From assembly GCF_900115675.1 (NCBI RefSeq), contig NZ_FOXI01000001.1, positions 62,001 to 126,000 of the forward strand: a stretch of 64,000 bases of DNA, in the 5' to 3' direction. Below, piece by piece: positions 35,672 through 43,671 of the stretch (its first letter is position 1; the number at the start of each line of letters is the position of its first letter). Position numbers and translations under genes: made by a program. Below the pieces are notes generated by a model. That model worked only from the letters and a program-made list of their open reading frames with translations. It did no database searches and was not told where the DNA came from. The stretch comes from Halolamina pelagica (GTDB lineage Archaea; Halobacteriota; Halobacteria; Halobacteriales; Haloferacaceae).

Positions 35672-37905
35672 GCGGCGACGAGGAACTCGCCAAGGACCTC
35701 GGCCCGCTGGCCGCGCTGACCATCGGGGTCGGGACCATGATCGGGGCGGGCATCTTCGTCCTTCCCGGGGAGGCGATCTCCCGGGCGGGCTCGTTCGCCA
35801 TCGTCTCGTTCGTCCTGGGCGGCGGGATCGCCCTGTTCACCGCACTGTCGGCCAGCGAACTCGGGACGGCGATGCCCCGCTCCGGCGGCGCGTACTTCTA
35901 CGTCAACGAGGCGCTGGGGCCGCTGTTCGGCTCGATCGCCGGCTGGGCGAACTGGCTGGGACTGGCCTTCGCCAGCGCGTTCTACATGGTCGGCTTCGGC
36001 GAGTACGTCGTCGGGATCGCCGGCCTCCCGGACGGGTTCATGATCGCCGGGTTCACCGTCCCGTGGATCAAGTTCATCGGGCTGCTCGCGGCGACGCTGT
36101 TCGTCCTCGTCAACTACATCGGCGCCAAGGAGACCGGTCGGCTCCAGAACGTCATCGTCGTGATTTTGGTGTTGATCCTGACCGTCTTTACGGTCTACGG
36201 CGCGACCCGCGCGGCCCCGGCGAACGTCCCGGGCTCGAAGGGGCTGACGCCGATGCTGGAGACGACCGGCCTCATCTTCGTCTCCTACCTCGGGTTCGTT
36301 CAGATCACCAGCGTCGCCGAGGAGATCAAGGAACCCGGGAAGAACCTCCCGCGGGCGATCATCGGCTCGGTCGTCATCGTGGCGATCATCTACGCGCTCG
36401 TCCTGGTCGTGATGAGCGCGGCGGTCGAACCCGGGTTCATCCAGGCCCAGTCCGAGGCTGACAACATCGCGGTCGTCGAGGTCGCACGGCTGCTGATGGG
36501 CCCGATCGGGGCAGGTGCGATGCTGTTCGGCGGGCTGCTCGCGACGGCGTCGTCGGCGAACGCGTCCATCATGGCGTCCTCGCGCATCAACTTCGCGATG
36601 GGTCGGGACCGGATCGTGACGCCGGACCTGAACGAAATCCACCCGCGCTTCGGCACGCCGTACCGCTCCATCGCACTGACTGGCTCGTTCATCCTCCTGT
36701 TCATCGTCGCCGCGCCGATCAACACGTTGGCGTCTATCGGTAGCTTCCTCCACCTGGTGATCTACGGCCTACTGAACATCGCGCTGGTCGTGATGCGCGA
36801 GGCCGACGCCATCGACTACGAGCCGTCCTTCACGGTACCGCTTTACCCGTTCACCCCCATCGTGGGCGGCCTGCTCTCCTTTGCGCTCATCTACTACATC
36901 GAGCCTCTCCCCCGACTCGTCGGAGGCTTCATCGTGCTATTTGCCGCGGTCTGGTACCTCGGCTACGCCCGAACCAGGACCGAGAAGCAAGGATTGTTGA
37001 GCGAGTACGTCCTCTCTCGAGAGGAGGAGATGCCCGACGCTGCCGTCGACGCCGCCGAGAGCGTCCAGCCCACGGGTGACAACCAGTACCGCGTGATGGT
37101 GCCGCTGGCCAACCCGGCCCACGAGAAGGAGCTCATCACGCTGGCGAGCGCTATCGCCAAACAGCGCGACGGCGTCGTCGACGCGATCCACGTCATCACC
37201 GTGCCCGACCAGACCTCGCTGAGCTACGCCGCCGACCACATCGAGCGGGTGGAGGAAGACCACCGCTCCGTGCTCGAAAAGGCCGAGCGCGACGCCGAGA
37301 CGTTCGGTGTCGAGGTGGACACCCACACGATCATCTCCCACCGTGGGATCGAGGAGGTGTTCGACGCGGCGAAGGACCACGACGCCGATCTTACAGTGAT
37401 GGGTTGGGGCCCGAGTAGCGGAAGCCGCGTCGAGGGCGCGGTCGACGAACTCACGAGCGACCTGCCCTGTGACTTCCTCGTGCTGAAGGACCGCGGGTTC
37501 GACCCCGAGCGCGTGCTGATCCCGACCGCGGGCGGCCCGGACTCGGTGCTCTCCGTCGAGATCGGCAAGCTGCTCCAGCAGGAGTTCGGCTCCGAACTCA
37601 CGCTCCTCCACGTCGCCGACGGCGAGCAGGAAGGCCGCGAGTTCCTCGAAACCTGGGCCGACGAGCAGGGTGTCGATGCCGAGTTGCGCGTCGAGACCGG
37701 CGACGCCGAGGCCGCGATCGAGACCGCGGCCACGGACGCCACGCTGGTGATCCTGGGCGCGAGCGAACGTGGGGTGCTCTCGCGCGTGCTCACTGGGTCG
37801 CTGGTCCCCGACGTGGTGGCCAACGTGGACTGCTCGGTGCTGATGTCCGAACGCAAGCGCGACCGCGGGGTACTCGAACGCGTCCGCGGGCTCCTGGGGC
37901 GGTAG
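35668..37905 (+). CDS. APC-type amino acid permease fused to Usp domains
   Basis: A 745-residue protein. Residues 1 to about 435 form a 12-helix amino acid-polyamine-organocation transporter, with GVGTMIGAGIFVLPGEAISR in helix 1, SGGAYFYVNEALGPLFGSIA, and the helix 6 segment GLIFVSYLGFVQITSVAEE. Residues about 470-600 and 610-745 are two cytoplasmic Usp domains; the second ends LVILGASERGVLSRVLTGSL, close to the ATP-binding consensus. The fusion and the overlap with a UspA gene suggest nucleotide or stress control of uptake. Substrate unknown. Confidence 0.93.
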   Translation: MSGDEELAKDLGPLAALTIGVGTMIGAGIFVLPGEAISRAGSFAIVSFVLGGGIALFTALSASELGTAMPRSGGAYFYVNEALGPLFGSIAGWANWLGLAFASAFYMVGFGEYVVGIAGLPDGFMIAGFTVPWIKFIGLLAATLFVLVNYIGAKETGRLQNVIVVILVLILTVFTVYGATRAAPANVPGSKGLTPMLETTGLIFVSYLGFVQITSVAEEIKEPGKNLPRAIIGSVVIVAIIYALVLVVMSAAVEPGFIQAQSEADNIAVVEVARLLMGPIGAGAMLFGGLLATASSANASIMASSRINFAMGRDRIVTPDLNEIHPRFGTPYRSIALTGSFILLFIVAAPINTLASIGSFLHLVIYGLLNIALVVMREADAIDYEPSFTVPLYPFTPIVGGLLSFALIYYIEPLPRLVGGFIVLFAAVWYLGYARTRTEKQGLLSEYVLSREEEMPDAAVDAAESVQPTGDNQYRVMVPLANPAHEKELITLASAIAKQRDGVVDAIHVITVPDQTSLSYAADHIERVEEDHRSVLEKAERDAETFGVEVDTHTIISHRGIEEVFDAAKDHDADLTVMGWGPSSGSRVEGAVDELTSDLPCDFLVLKDRGFDPERVLIPTAGGPDSVLSVEIGKLLQQEFGSELTLLHVADGEQEGREFLETWADEQGVDAELRVETGDAEAAIETAATDATLVILGASERGVLSRVLTGSLVPDVVANVDCSVLMSERKRDRGVLERVRGLLGR

Positions 37906-37906
37906 C

Positions 37907-38782
37907 TCAGGTCGCCGACTCGACTTCCGTCTCGATCACGTCGACGTTCTCGTCGATCACGACCCGGAGGAGGTCGTCGTCGATCCGGCAGGTCACCTCC
38001 ACGCGCCAGGGATCACGCGAGCACACGCGGTCGTCGGCGTACTGGTAGATCGACCACGGGTGGCGATCGAAGATCGCGATGCCGTGGTCGTGGAAGAAGC
38101 TGACCACCGCGGGCTCGATGTTCAACGCGAACGGGACGCCGCAGTGCATCGACCAGCTACACCGCCCACAGACGAACCGGGCGACCGAGGAGTAGATCCG
38201 CTCGTTGAACTCCTCGAGTTCGCCGCCCTCCTCGGTGAGCCGGCCCGACACCTCGCCCGCACAGTAGGGGCAGACCCCCTGCCGCATCGCCGTCTGGTCG
38301 CGGAGGATGAACGCGCCGCCGGCGGCGAGGAGTGATTCGGGGCGGTCACGGTCGAAACTGGCCGGCGGGATGGGGTACCTGATGACGAGGTTGTCACACT
38401 CGCTACAGCCCAGGTGGAAGTGGCTGTCCTCGTACCACGCCGCCGCGTCGGCGCCGCAGTACGGACACGTCTCCCCCTCGACGGGCACGGGGTCGATGCC
38501 GCCGTCGTCGGTGTAGGCGCCGGAGACGATGGCCCGGTAGATGTTGTTCCCGGGCGGTTTCAGCTCGTACCCGTCCTCCTCCTTGTCGACGAGCCGACCC
38601 ACGAGCCGCGTGAGGTGGTAGTTGAACCGGCCGTTGTCCTCGACCCCGACGCGCTGCTGGAGCTCGGTGAACGCCAGCGGGCTCTCATCGGCGGCCATCG
38701 CCTCGCCGAGCGTCCGGAGGATGTCCAGCCGGACCTCGTTCGACAGTAGGTCGAACGCCTCGATCGACCCATCGCCGCTCAT
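37907..38782 (-). CDS. Winged-helix regulator with zinc ribbons
   Basis: A 291-residue protein. Residues 1-75 form an ArsR-like winged helix (EAFDLLSNEVRLDILRTLGE, AFTELQQRVGVEDNGRFNYH, KEEDGYELKPPGNNIYRAIV). Then come cysteine pairs CPYCGADAAAWYE...CSEC and CPYCAGEV...CGRC, which look like two zinc ribbons, and a C-terminal beta-rich domain. No membrane segment. ATG 38782 has a strong TATA element 24-34 bases upstream. Haloarchaea have many such regulators; its targets are unknown. Confidence 0.82.
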   Translation of the reverse strand: MSGDGSIEAFDLLSNEVRLDILRTLGEAMAADESPLAFTELQQRVGVEDNGRFNYHLTRLVGRLVDKEEDGYELKPPGNNIYRAIVSGAYTDDGGIDPVPVEGETCPYCGADAAAWYEDSHFHLGCSECDNLVIRYPIPPASFDRDRPESLLAAGGAFILRDQTAMRQGVCPYCAGEVSGRLTEEGGELEEFNERIYSSVARFVCGRCSWSMHCGVPFALNIEPAVVSFFHDHGIAIFDRHPWSIYQYADDRVCSRDPWRVEVTCRIDDDLLRVVIDENVDVIETEVESAT

Positions 38783-38805
38783 GTCCGAGAAACACCACAC
38801 CGCAA

Positions 38806-38816
38806 CGGTTTATAGC
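38806..38816 (-). promoter_or_regulatory. TATA-like element for zinc-ribbon regulator
   Basis: GCTATAAACCG on the minus strand lies 24-34 bases before ATG 38782. Confidence 0.6.
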
Positions 38817-38928
38817 TTCTGTCGGGTGTGGAGTTTCGTCGGGTGAACTGTTAGCACGGACATGCGATCACCCCGCTCCGTGGTGGCGATTATCTCGCTC
38901 GGTCGAGTGAAACACAGTTCACCGAGAG

Positions 38929-38937
38929 CTTTTGATA
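38929..38937 (+). promoter_or_regulatory. TATA-like element before candidate small RNA
   Basis: CTTTTGATA lies 24-32 bases before 38961, the first base of the stem of the candidate RNA. No coding sequence starts at the matching distance. Confidence 0.45.
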
Positions 38938-38959
38938 GATGGGCGTATAGATCGAAGCA

Positions 38960-39045
38960 CGTGCGAGAGGGCGATGAACTGCCTCTGACATAACTCACCC
39001 TCCGCACGACGTAGGCCCCTCGCCCCCTTCCGGTGAGGGGCCGAC
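38960..39045 (+). ncRNA. Candidate two-hairpin small RNA
   Basis: Between two divergently transcribed genes, two stable hairpins follow a TATA-like element. Stem 1 pairs 38961-38971 with 38998-39007 (ten pairs, one bulged A at 38966) and encloses a 26-base loop containing GCGATGA and CTGA. Stem 2 pairs 39014-39021 with 39035-39042 (GGCCCCTC/GAGGGGCC), extendable by about three pairs. The loop strings resemble C and D boxes, but spacing does not fit a standard guide RNA. Existence of a transcript is inference only. Confidence 0.35.
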
Positions 39046-39057
39046 ATCCACGGGAAC

Positions 39058-39065
39058 GCTTTACT
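39058..39065 (+). promoter_or_regulatory. TATA-like element before hydrolase and its upstream ORF
   Basis: GCTTTACT lies 23-30 bases before ATG 39088 and 67-74 before the hydrolase GTG at 39132. It suits a transcript beginning at the small upstream ORF. Confidence 0.4.
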
Positions 39066-39087
39066 CCTCGCCAGTGCAACTCCCGCC

Positions 39088-39135
39088 ATGAACCGAACCC
39101 GTCCCGACCGTCGGCGTCACGCGGGGCGACCGTGA
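39088..39135 (+). CDS. Possible 15-codon leader ORF overlapping hydrolase start
   Basis: ATG at 39088 opens a 15-codon frame (MNRTRPDRRRHAGRP) whose TGA overlaps the hydrolase GTG in the string GTGA. A TATA-like element lies at leaderless distance. The arrangement would allow a leaderless transcript to be read first here and then re-initiate on the hydrolase. It is very basic, unlike typical haloarchaeal proteins, so the peptide itself may not matter. Confidence 0.35.
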   Translation: MNRTRPDRRRHAGRP

Positions 39136-40043
39136 GCCACGCCGCCCGCGGGAAGCCGAGCAGGTACGCGTTCTCGACCCGCCGCGTCGAGTTCGACGGC
39201 CGGCAGGGCCACCTGTTCACCCCCGACCGGCCGGCGGACGCCCCGATCGTCGTGCTCGCCCCCGGTGCCGGGCTCCCGTGGCGGGCGACGCTCGAGCCGA
39301 CGGTCGAACGACTCGCGGCCCGCGGCTACGCCGCCTTCGCGTTCGACCACCGCGGCTTCGGCCACGTCGACGGCGATCACCTGCTCTCGCCGAGCCGCCA
39401 GCGTGCCGATCTCGACGCCGCCGTCGAGGCGGCCCGTGACGCCCCGGAAGTCGACGGTGACCGGCTCGCGCTCTGGGGGCTGGATCTCTCCGCGGGCACC
39501 GCACTCGCGGCCGCCGCGGACGCCGTCGCCGTCGACGCCGTGATCGCCCGGTTCCCCGTACTCGCGGGCGCGAGACTGCTCCCCTCGTGGGTGAGACCCC
39601 GGCTCCGTGGGCTCGGTCGGGGCGTCGCGGACTACCCCGTCTCGGCGCTGGGCCGGCTCCGCGGCGTCGACGCCGACGAGCGCGGGCTGCGGGTGCCGCT
39701 GTTCGGGGAGTCCGACGAGGTCGCCGCGATCGCCGCCGACGGCGCCACGCGCGCCGTGCGGGACGTGCTCGGGCGCGAGCCCGGAACCGCGCCCGCGCGG
39801 TCGCTCGTGAAGCTCCAGCGCCACGACGTGCGCGAGGCCGTGGAGGGCCTCACCTGTCCGGCGCTGTTCGTCGCCGGCGAGCACGACGAGTTCGCGCCGC
39901 CCGAACCGGTCGTCGCCGCGACCGACGACGTCAGGAACGCCTCGCTCGTCCGAGTGCCGGCCTCCCACTACGGCGCGCTGGACGGCGCGGAACTGGAGCG
40001 GACGCTGAACTACGAACTCGCCTTCCTCGACGCCGAACTGTAG
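39132..40043 (+). CDS. Alpha/beta hydrolase
   Basis: A 303-residue alpha/beta-hydrolase-fold protein. APIVVLAPGAGLPWRATLEP holds the oxyanion region, and DHRGFGHVDGDHLLSPSRQ resembles the common DxRGxGxS segment. The nucleophile elbow is GLDLSAGTAL; here the position usually Gly-x-Ser/Cys-x-Gly reads LDLSAG, with Ser as nucleophile. CPALFVAGEHDEFAPPEPV supplies the acid Asp, and SHYGALDG the His. GTG 39132 begins the recognisable protein. Substrate unknown. Confidence 0.85.
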   Translation: MSHAARGKPSRYAFSTRRVEFDGRQGHLFTPDRPADAPIVVLAPGAGLPWRATLEPTVERLAARGYAAFAFDHRGFGHVDGDHLLSPSRQRADLDAAVEAARDAPEVDGDRLALWGLDLSAGTALAAAADAVAVDAVIARFPVLAGARLLPSWVRPRLRGLGRGVADYPVSALGRLRGVDADERGLRVPLFGESDEVAAIAADGATRAVRDVLGREPGTAPARSLVKLQRHDVREAVEGLTCPALFVAGEHDEFAPPEPVVAATDDVRNASLVRVPASHYGALDGAELERTLNYELAFLDAEL

Positions 40044-40100
40044 CGGTTCCGGGGCCGGAGTGGCACAAGACACTTGTCGGTGTCCGGAGACCTGTAACGC

Positions 40101-41096
40101 ATGGACAACGAACGAGCCCTCCTCGGCGGCGCCGTCGTGGTCGTCGTCGCCGCCCTCCTCGCGGCCGCGGTGGTCCCCGGCGCGGTCACGCCCCCCGACG
40201 ACGATCCGGTCCGCCCGGGACCGGTGCGCGTCGTCGACGCGGACATCGCGACGGGCGAGATCACGGGCCGGACCGCCGAACTCGACCTGTTCGCGACGCT
40301 CGACCACCGCGGTAATCCCGCAAAGAACGTGACGGTGCGCTTCGAGGCGACCGACGCCGAGTCCGGCCTGCTCGTCGCCGAGGACGTGGTGGCGGTCGGC
40401 GACTTGACCGCCGAGGGCGAACGTCGCGTCTCGACCACGCTCACGGTCCCCCGCGACGGGGGGTACGAACTCGAGGGGGTCGTCTACCGCAACGGGACGC
40501 GGGTCGACGAGTTCAGCCGGCGGGTCAGCGGCGTCGAGGCGCTGACGCCACCGTACGCCGAGTCGAACGTGAGCTTCGTCGACGACCCCGTGCTCGAGCC
40601 GGTGACGGTGTCGATCGTCGACGCCGGCGCGGATCGCACCACGCTCGAACTCGGCGGCTGGCTCACCGCGGTCGGGCCGAGCGAGGCCGACTCGCTGTCG
40701 GTGACGTTCGTCGTCCGGCAGGCCGAGTCGAACGTCGTCGCCGCCCGGACCAGCGTCGACGCCGGCGGCCTCGAGGAGGGTCGCAGCGAGACGGTCACGA
40801 CCGAGGTGTCGGTGCCCAGCGAGTACAACTACTACGTCGACGCCATTCTCACCCGCGAGGGCGTGATCGTCGACACCGCGGGCGGCGTGGTCAACCTCGA
40901 CCCCACGGAGACGATCGACCGCGACGAGAGTCGACGGGACGTCGAGTTCAACGCGAGCGACTTCGACCGCGACGGCGGGCCCCCGGACCGCCAGACGGCG
41001 CCCGGTGAGACGCCGGCCCAGACGCCCGGGTTCGGTCCGGCGGTCGCCGTCCTCGCGCTCCTGACTGCGGGCTTGCTGGCACGGAGGCGACGATGA
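40101..41096 (+). CDS. PGF-CTERM surface protein with beta-sandwich repeats
   Basis: A 331-residue secreted or membrane-anchored protein. Residues about 8-30 form a signal or anchor helix. Two Ig-like beta-sandwich modules follow (VRVVDADIATGEITGRTAEL and VTVSIVDAGADRTTLELGG), then a Thr/Pro/Gly linker. The last 24 residues are TPGFGPAVAVL plus a hydrophobic helix and RRRR, the PGF-CTERM signal recognised by archaeosortase A, which replaces the tail with a lipid anchor. The next gene overlaps by four bases and is probably its partner. Confidence 0.88.
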   Translation: MDNERALLGGAVVVVVAALLAAAVVPGAVTPPDDDPVRPGPVRVVDADIATGEITGRTAELDLFATLDHRGNPAKNVTVRFEATDAESGLLVAEDVVAVGDLTAEGERRVSTTLTVPRDGGYELEGVVYRNGTRVDEFSRRVSGVEALTPPYAESNVSFVDDPVLEPVTVSIVDAGADRTTLELGGWLTAVGPSEADSLSVTFVVRQAESNVVAARTSVDAGGLEEGRSETVTTEVSVPSEYNYYVDAILTREGVIVDTAGGVVNLDPTETIDRDESRRDVEFNASDFDRDGGPPDRQTAPGETPAQTPGFGPAVAVLALLTAGLLARRRR

Positions 41097-41452
41097 GCGA
41101 GGACGAGCGCCCCGACGGCGTCGAGGACCCGACCGACGACCGATCCCGAACGGAGGACACCATGACCGACACAGCCGACGACGACGACGGAGCCGCGAAC
41201 CGAGAACCCGAGGAGGGACCCGAACAGGACGAGGGGCGCGACCTGCGGCGCACGCTCAACTACGTGCTGCTGGCAGGGCTCTCGCTGCTGGCGCTGATCG
41301 CGACGCTCCAGCTCTACCTGAACGTCTCCTCGGCGATCAACCAGTGGATCAGCCACGAGTACCGCTCGCTGTTCCAGGCGGCGTTCAACCTGGTCGTGTT
41401 GCTGCTGGTGGGGACGGCGATGGTCTGGCAGGTGCGACGGCTCCGGGAGTAA
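41093..41452 (+). CDS. Small two-helix membrane protein paired with PGF-CTERM protein
   Basis: A 119-residue protein. Residues 1-50 are hydrophilic and very acidic, with no clear fold. Two membrane helices follow at about 54-76 and 92-112, ending in a basic RRLRE. Its ATG overlaps the stop of the PGF-CTERM gene (ATGA), so the two are translated together. I do not recognise the family. A role in handling or anchoring the surface protein is possible but not shown. Confidence 0.72.
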   Translation: MSEDERPDGVEDPTDDRSRTEDTMTDTADDDDGAANREPEEGPEQDEGRDLRRTLNYVLLAGLSLLALIATLQLYLNVSSAINQWISHEYRSLFQAAFNLVVLLLVGTAMVWQVRRLRE

Positions 41453-42304
41453 CTACGGCGCGACGGTCCACCAGAGCGCGACGACGACCAGCCCCCCGAG
41501 CACCGTCGACGCCACCGCGTGCAGGCGCAGGCGGTCGAGCACCGCGTGGGCGTCGTCGTCGACGCTCAGCGCGTCGTGGACCTCGCTCCCGAGTTCACAC
41601 CGCGGGAGGAAGTCCATCGCGACGTGGAGGAACACGCCGGTCGCGAAGCCGAACACCAGCCCGTTCAGCGGCCCCGAGGCGGGCAGGCTCACCGCGCTCG
41701 CCAGCACCGCGACGACGCCGACGCCCGCCGCCGGCAGGAGGATGGGGAGCCACGAGCGACCGTTCCGGGCGAGTCGATCCGCGGCGGCGTAGCCCGCCGG
41801 CCCCTTGTGCGAGACGATCGCGACGCCCAGCAGCGGCCCCAGTTCGGGCATGTTCCCGTAGACGATCCCGATGATCGCTCCCGCGGCGGCGGCGTGGGCG
41901 GTCAACTGCGCCACCGTCGCGTCCATCGGGAGCTCGATGTGGGAGAGCCGGTGGCCGATCGCGTGGCCCGCGAAGCCCACGATCACGCCGGTCGCGACCC
42001 CCAGCCCGCCGAACCGCAGGTGGTGGTTCAGCGCGTCGGGGAGCAGGAAGAGGCCGACGCTGACGATCATCGCGCCGCTGGCCAGCCCGGAGCCCCAGAC
42101 TAGCGTTCCCGGCCGGTTCTGGTCGGTTCGCAGCGCCATCGCGACGCCGCCGACCATCGCCGCGAACGCGACCCAGCCGATCTGGATCGGCTTCCACGCC
42201 CCCGTCACCGCCGCGATCCCGGTGGCACCCAGCAGCGACAGTACCCCGATCGCGCCGACGATCCGCTCGCCGCGACGTGACTGCGTACTCGCCTCTGTAT
42301 CCAT
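41453..42304 (-). CDS. ZIP family metal transporter
   Basis: A 283-residue membrane protein with eight helices, like ZIP transporters for Zn2+, Fe2+ or other divalent metals. The first binding-site helix reads TAHAAAAGAIIGIVYG and the second GVAIVSHKGPAGYAAADRL, in place of the usual HNxxDG and HExPHE. The loss of several His/Glu residues means altered metal choice or mechanism. LHVAMDFLPRCELG is another family mark. It converges directly (adjacent bases) on the small membrane gene. Confidence 0.82.
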   Translation of the reverse strand: MDTEASTQSRRGERIVGAIGVLSLLGATGIAAVTGAWKPIQIGWVAFAAMVGGVAMALRTDQNRPGTLVWGSGLASGAMIVSVGLFLLPDALNHHLRFGGLGVATGVIVGFAGHAIGHRLSHIELPMDATVAQLTAHAAAAGAIIGIVYGNMPELGPLLGVAIVSHKGPAGYAAADRLARNGRSWLPILLPAAGVGVVAVLASAVSLPASGPLNGLVFGFATGVFLHVAMDFLPRCELGSEVHDALSVDDDAHAVLDRLRLHAVASTVLGGLVVVALWWTVAP

Positions 42305-42351
42305 CTGTTATGAACTACGGGTCCGAAGTTAATAACCGCCCCGGTCGCGAC

Positions 42352-43587
42352 TCAGCGCGGGAGCTTCCCCGGCTCGCCGTCGTGACGGATGTACTCGACG
42401 GCGATCCCCGTGATCGGCGCGTCGGAGGCGTCGGCGGCGTCGCGGGCGGCGTCGAGGTAGGCCTCCGTGATCGAGACCACGGCGTCGTAGGCCGCGGCGT
42501 CGGTCTCGGCCAGCAGGTACTCCGCGGTGACGGGGGTGAGCTGGCCCTCGCGGACGTCCGCCGCGAAGTCGTCCACGTCGTCGAGCCAGACCTGCGCGCC
42601 GACGATCGACAGCACGACCGCGCGCTCGAACTCCGGGGAGAGCTCGATGCCGGCCTCGCGGAACATCTCGATCATCCCGTGGTAGATGACGCCCACCCGG
42701 CCGTACTGGGTGACGAGGTAGGGGAGGTCGAGTTCGGCCGTCTCGAACAGCACCGGTGGCTCGTCGAACGGGGGGTGTTTGTACTCCGCTCGAAGCGCCT
42801 CGCGGGCGGTCTCCGGATCGCGGCTGCCGCTCTCGCCGTCCACGTCCGCGGCGGTCACGTCGGCGACGGCGTCGGCCTCGGCGGCGGCGACGGCGTCGGC
42901 CATCAGCTCCCGGAAGTGGGGGTCGCGGTCCTGGTGGGCCTCCGAGCGCTCGACGGCGGCGTCGTAGGACGCCCGAACCTCGTCGTCGAACGCCGCGAAC
43001 TGCTCCTGTACCGCGGCCTGCAACACTTCCTGAGCGATGTCGGCGACTCGAGCGCGGTCCTCGACGTCGAAGTCGACCGCGAAGTCCTCGTACTCGCCGT
43101 CGTTGATGGCGTCGCGCATGTCGCCGTCGAGCAGGGCGACGACGACCAGTTCCGCCACCTCACGGGCGCGTCGGGTCTCACGAACGAGTTCGGCGGGGTC
43201 GGCGTCGGCCGCGGACCGCCGCCGACGGAGCCGCGAGATCGGGTCGGTCGCGCGCCGGCCGGAGATCGGGTCGACCCCGGGCGGCGTCGTGGCGCTGGCC
43301 CGGCGGTAGACGTGTGCGAGCGTGAGCTCGACCGGGAGCGTGAGCTTGGTGTCGTAGTCGAACGCGACGGACTCGCGGCCGAACTCGTCGGCCAGCGCGG
43401 CCTCCACGTCGGCGTAGGCGTCCTCGATCATCGCTTCGACTTCGGCTTCGACGCGTCGCTGGAGGCGGATCGCCCTGAGTTCGAGCGAGCCGCCGGCCGC
43501 GTAGTGACTGAACACCGCGCGGGCGGGCGTCGGGAGCGCGTCGACGCCCGCGAGCCGGTCGGCGATCCCGCGGAGCGGTCCGGACAT
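42352..43587 (-). CDS. Acidic helical protein of unknown function
   Basis: A 411-residue soluble protein starting MSGPLRGIADRLAG. Residues 40-130 include LRAIRLQRRVEAEVEAMIED and FDYDTKLTLPVELTLAHVYR. The middle (about 150-270) is helical and charged, and the C-terminus holds PYLVTQYGRVGVIYHGMIEM and ERAVVLSIVGAQVWLDDVDD, which read as an all-alpha domain. ATG 43587 is supported by a TATA-like element 24-33 bases upstream; another ATG at 43626 is possible. No family is recognised. It is head to head with the PcrB-like gene. Confidence 0.72.
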   Translation of the reverse strand: MSGPLRGIADRLAGVDALPTPARAVFSHYAAGGSLELRAIRLQRRVEAEVEAMIEDAYADVEAALADEFGRESVAFDYDTKLTLPVELTLAHVYRRASATTPPGVDPISGRRATDPISRLRRRRSAADADPAELVRETRRAREVAELVVVALLDGDMRDAINDGEYEDFAVDFDVEDRARVADIAQEVLQAAVQEQFAAFDDEVRASYDAAVERSEAHQDRDPHFRELMADAVAAAEADAVADVTAADVDGESGSRDPETAREALRAEYKHPPFDEPPVLFETAELDLPYLVTQYGRVGVIYHGMIEMFREAGIELSPEFERAVVLSIVGAQVWLDDVDDFAADVREGQLTPVTAEYLLAETDAAAYDAVVSITEAYLDAARDAADASDAPITGIAVEYIRHDGEPGKLPR

Positions 43588-43610
43588 GGCTCGGAGTGAG
43601 CCGACCAGGG

Positions 43611-43620
43611 GTTTGAAACT
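43611..43620 (-). promoter_or_regulatory. TATA-like element for unknown gene 42352-43587
   Basis: AGTTTCAAAC on the minus strand lies 24-33 bases before ATG 43587. Confidence 0.45.
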
Positions 43621-43640
43621 GTCCATCCCCGAACCGACCG

Positions 43641-43648
43641 GGTTTTTG
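43641..43648 (+). promoter_or_regulatory. TATA-like element for PcrB-like gene
   Basis: GGTTTTTG lies 24-31 bases before ATG 43672. Only 84 bases separate the two divergent starts. Confidence 0.5.
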
Positions 43649-43671
43649 CCCTCCCGCGGCGAGGTGCCTGT

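Noticed and set aside
38961-39007. Standard C/D box guide RNA
   Set aside because: GCGATGA and CTGA occur, but only about 7 bases separate them and no second C'/D' pair was found, so a standard guide cannot be called.
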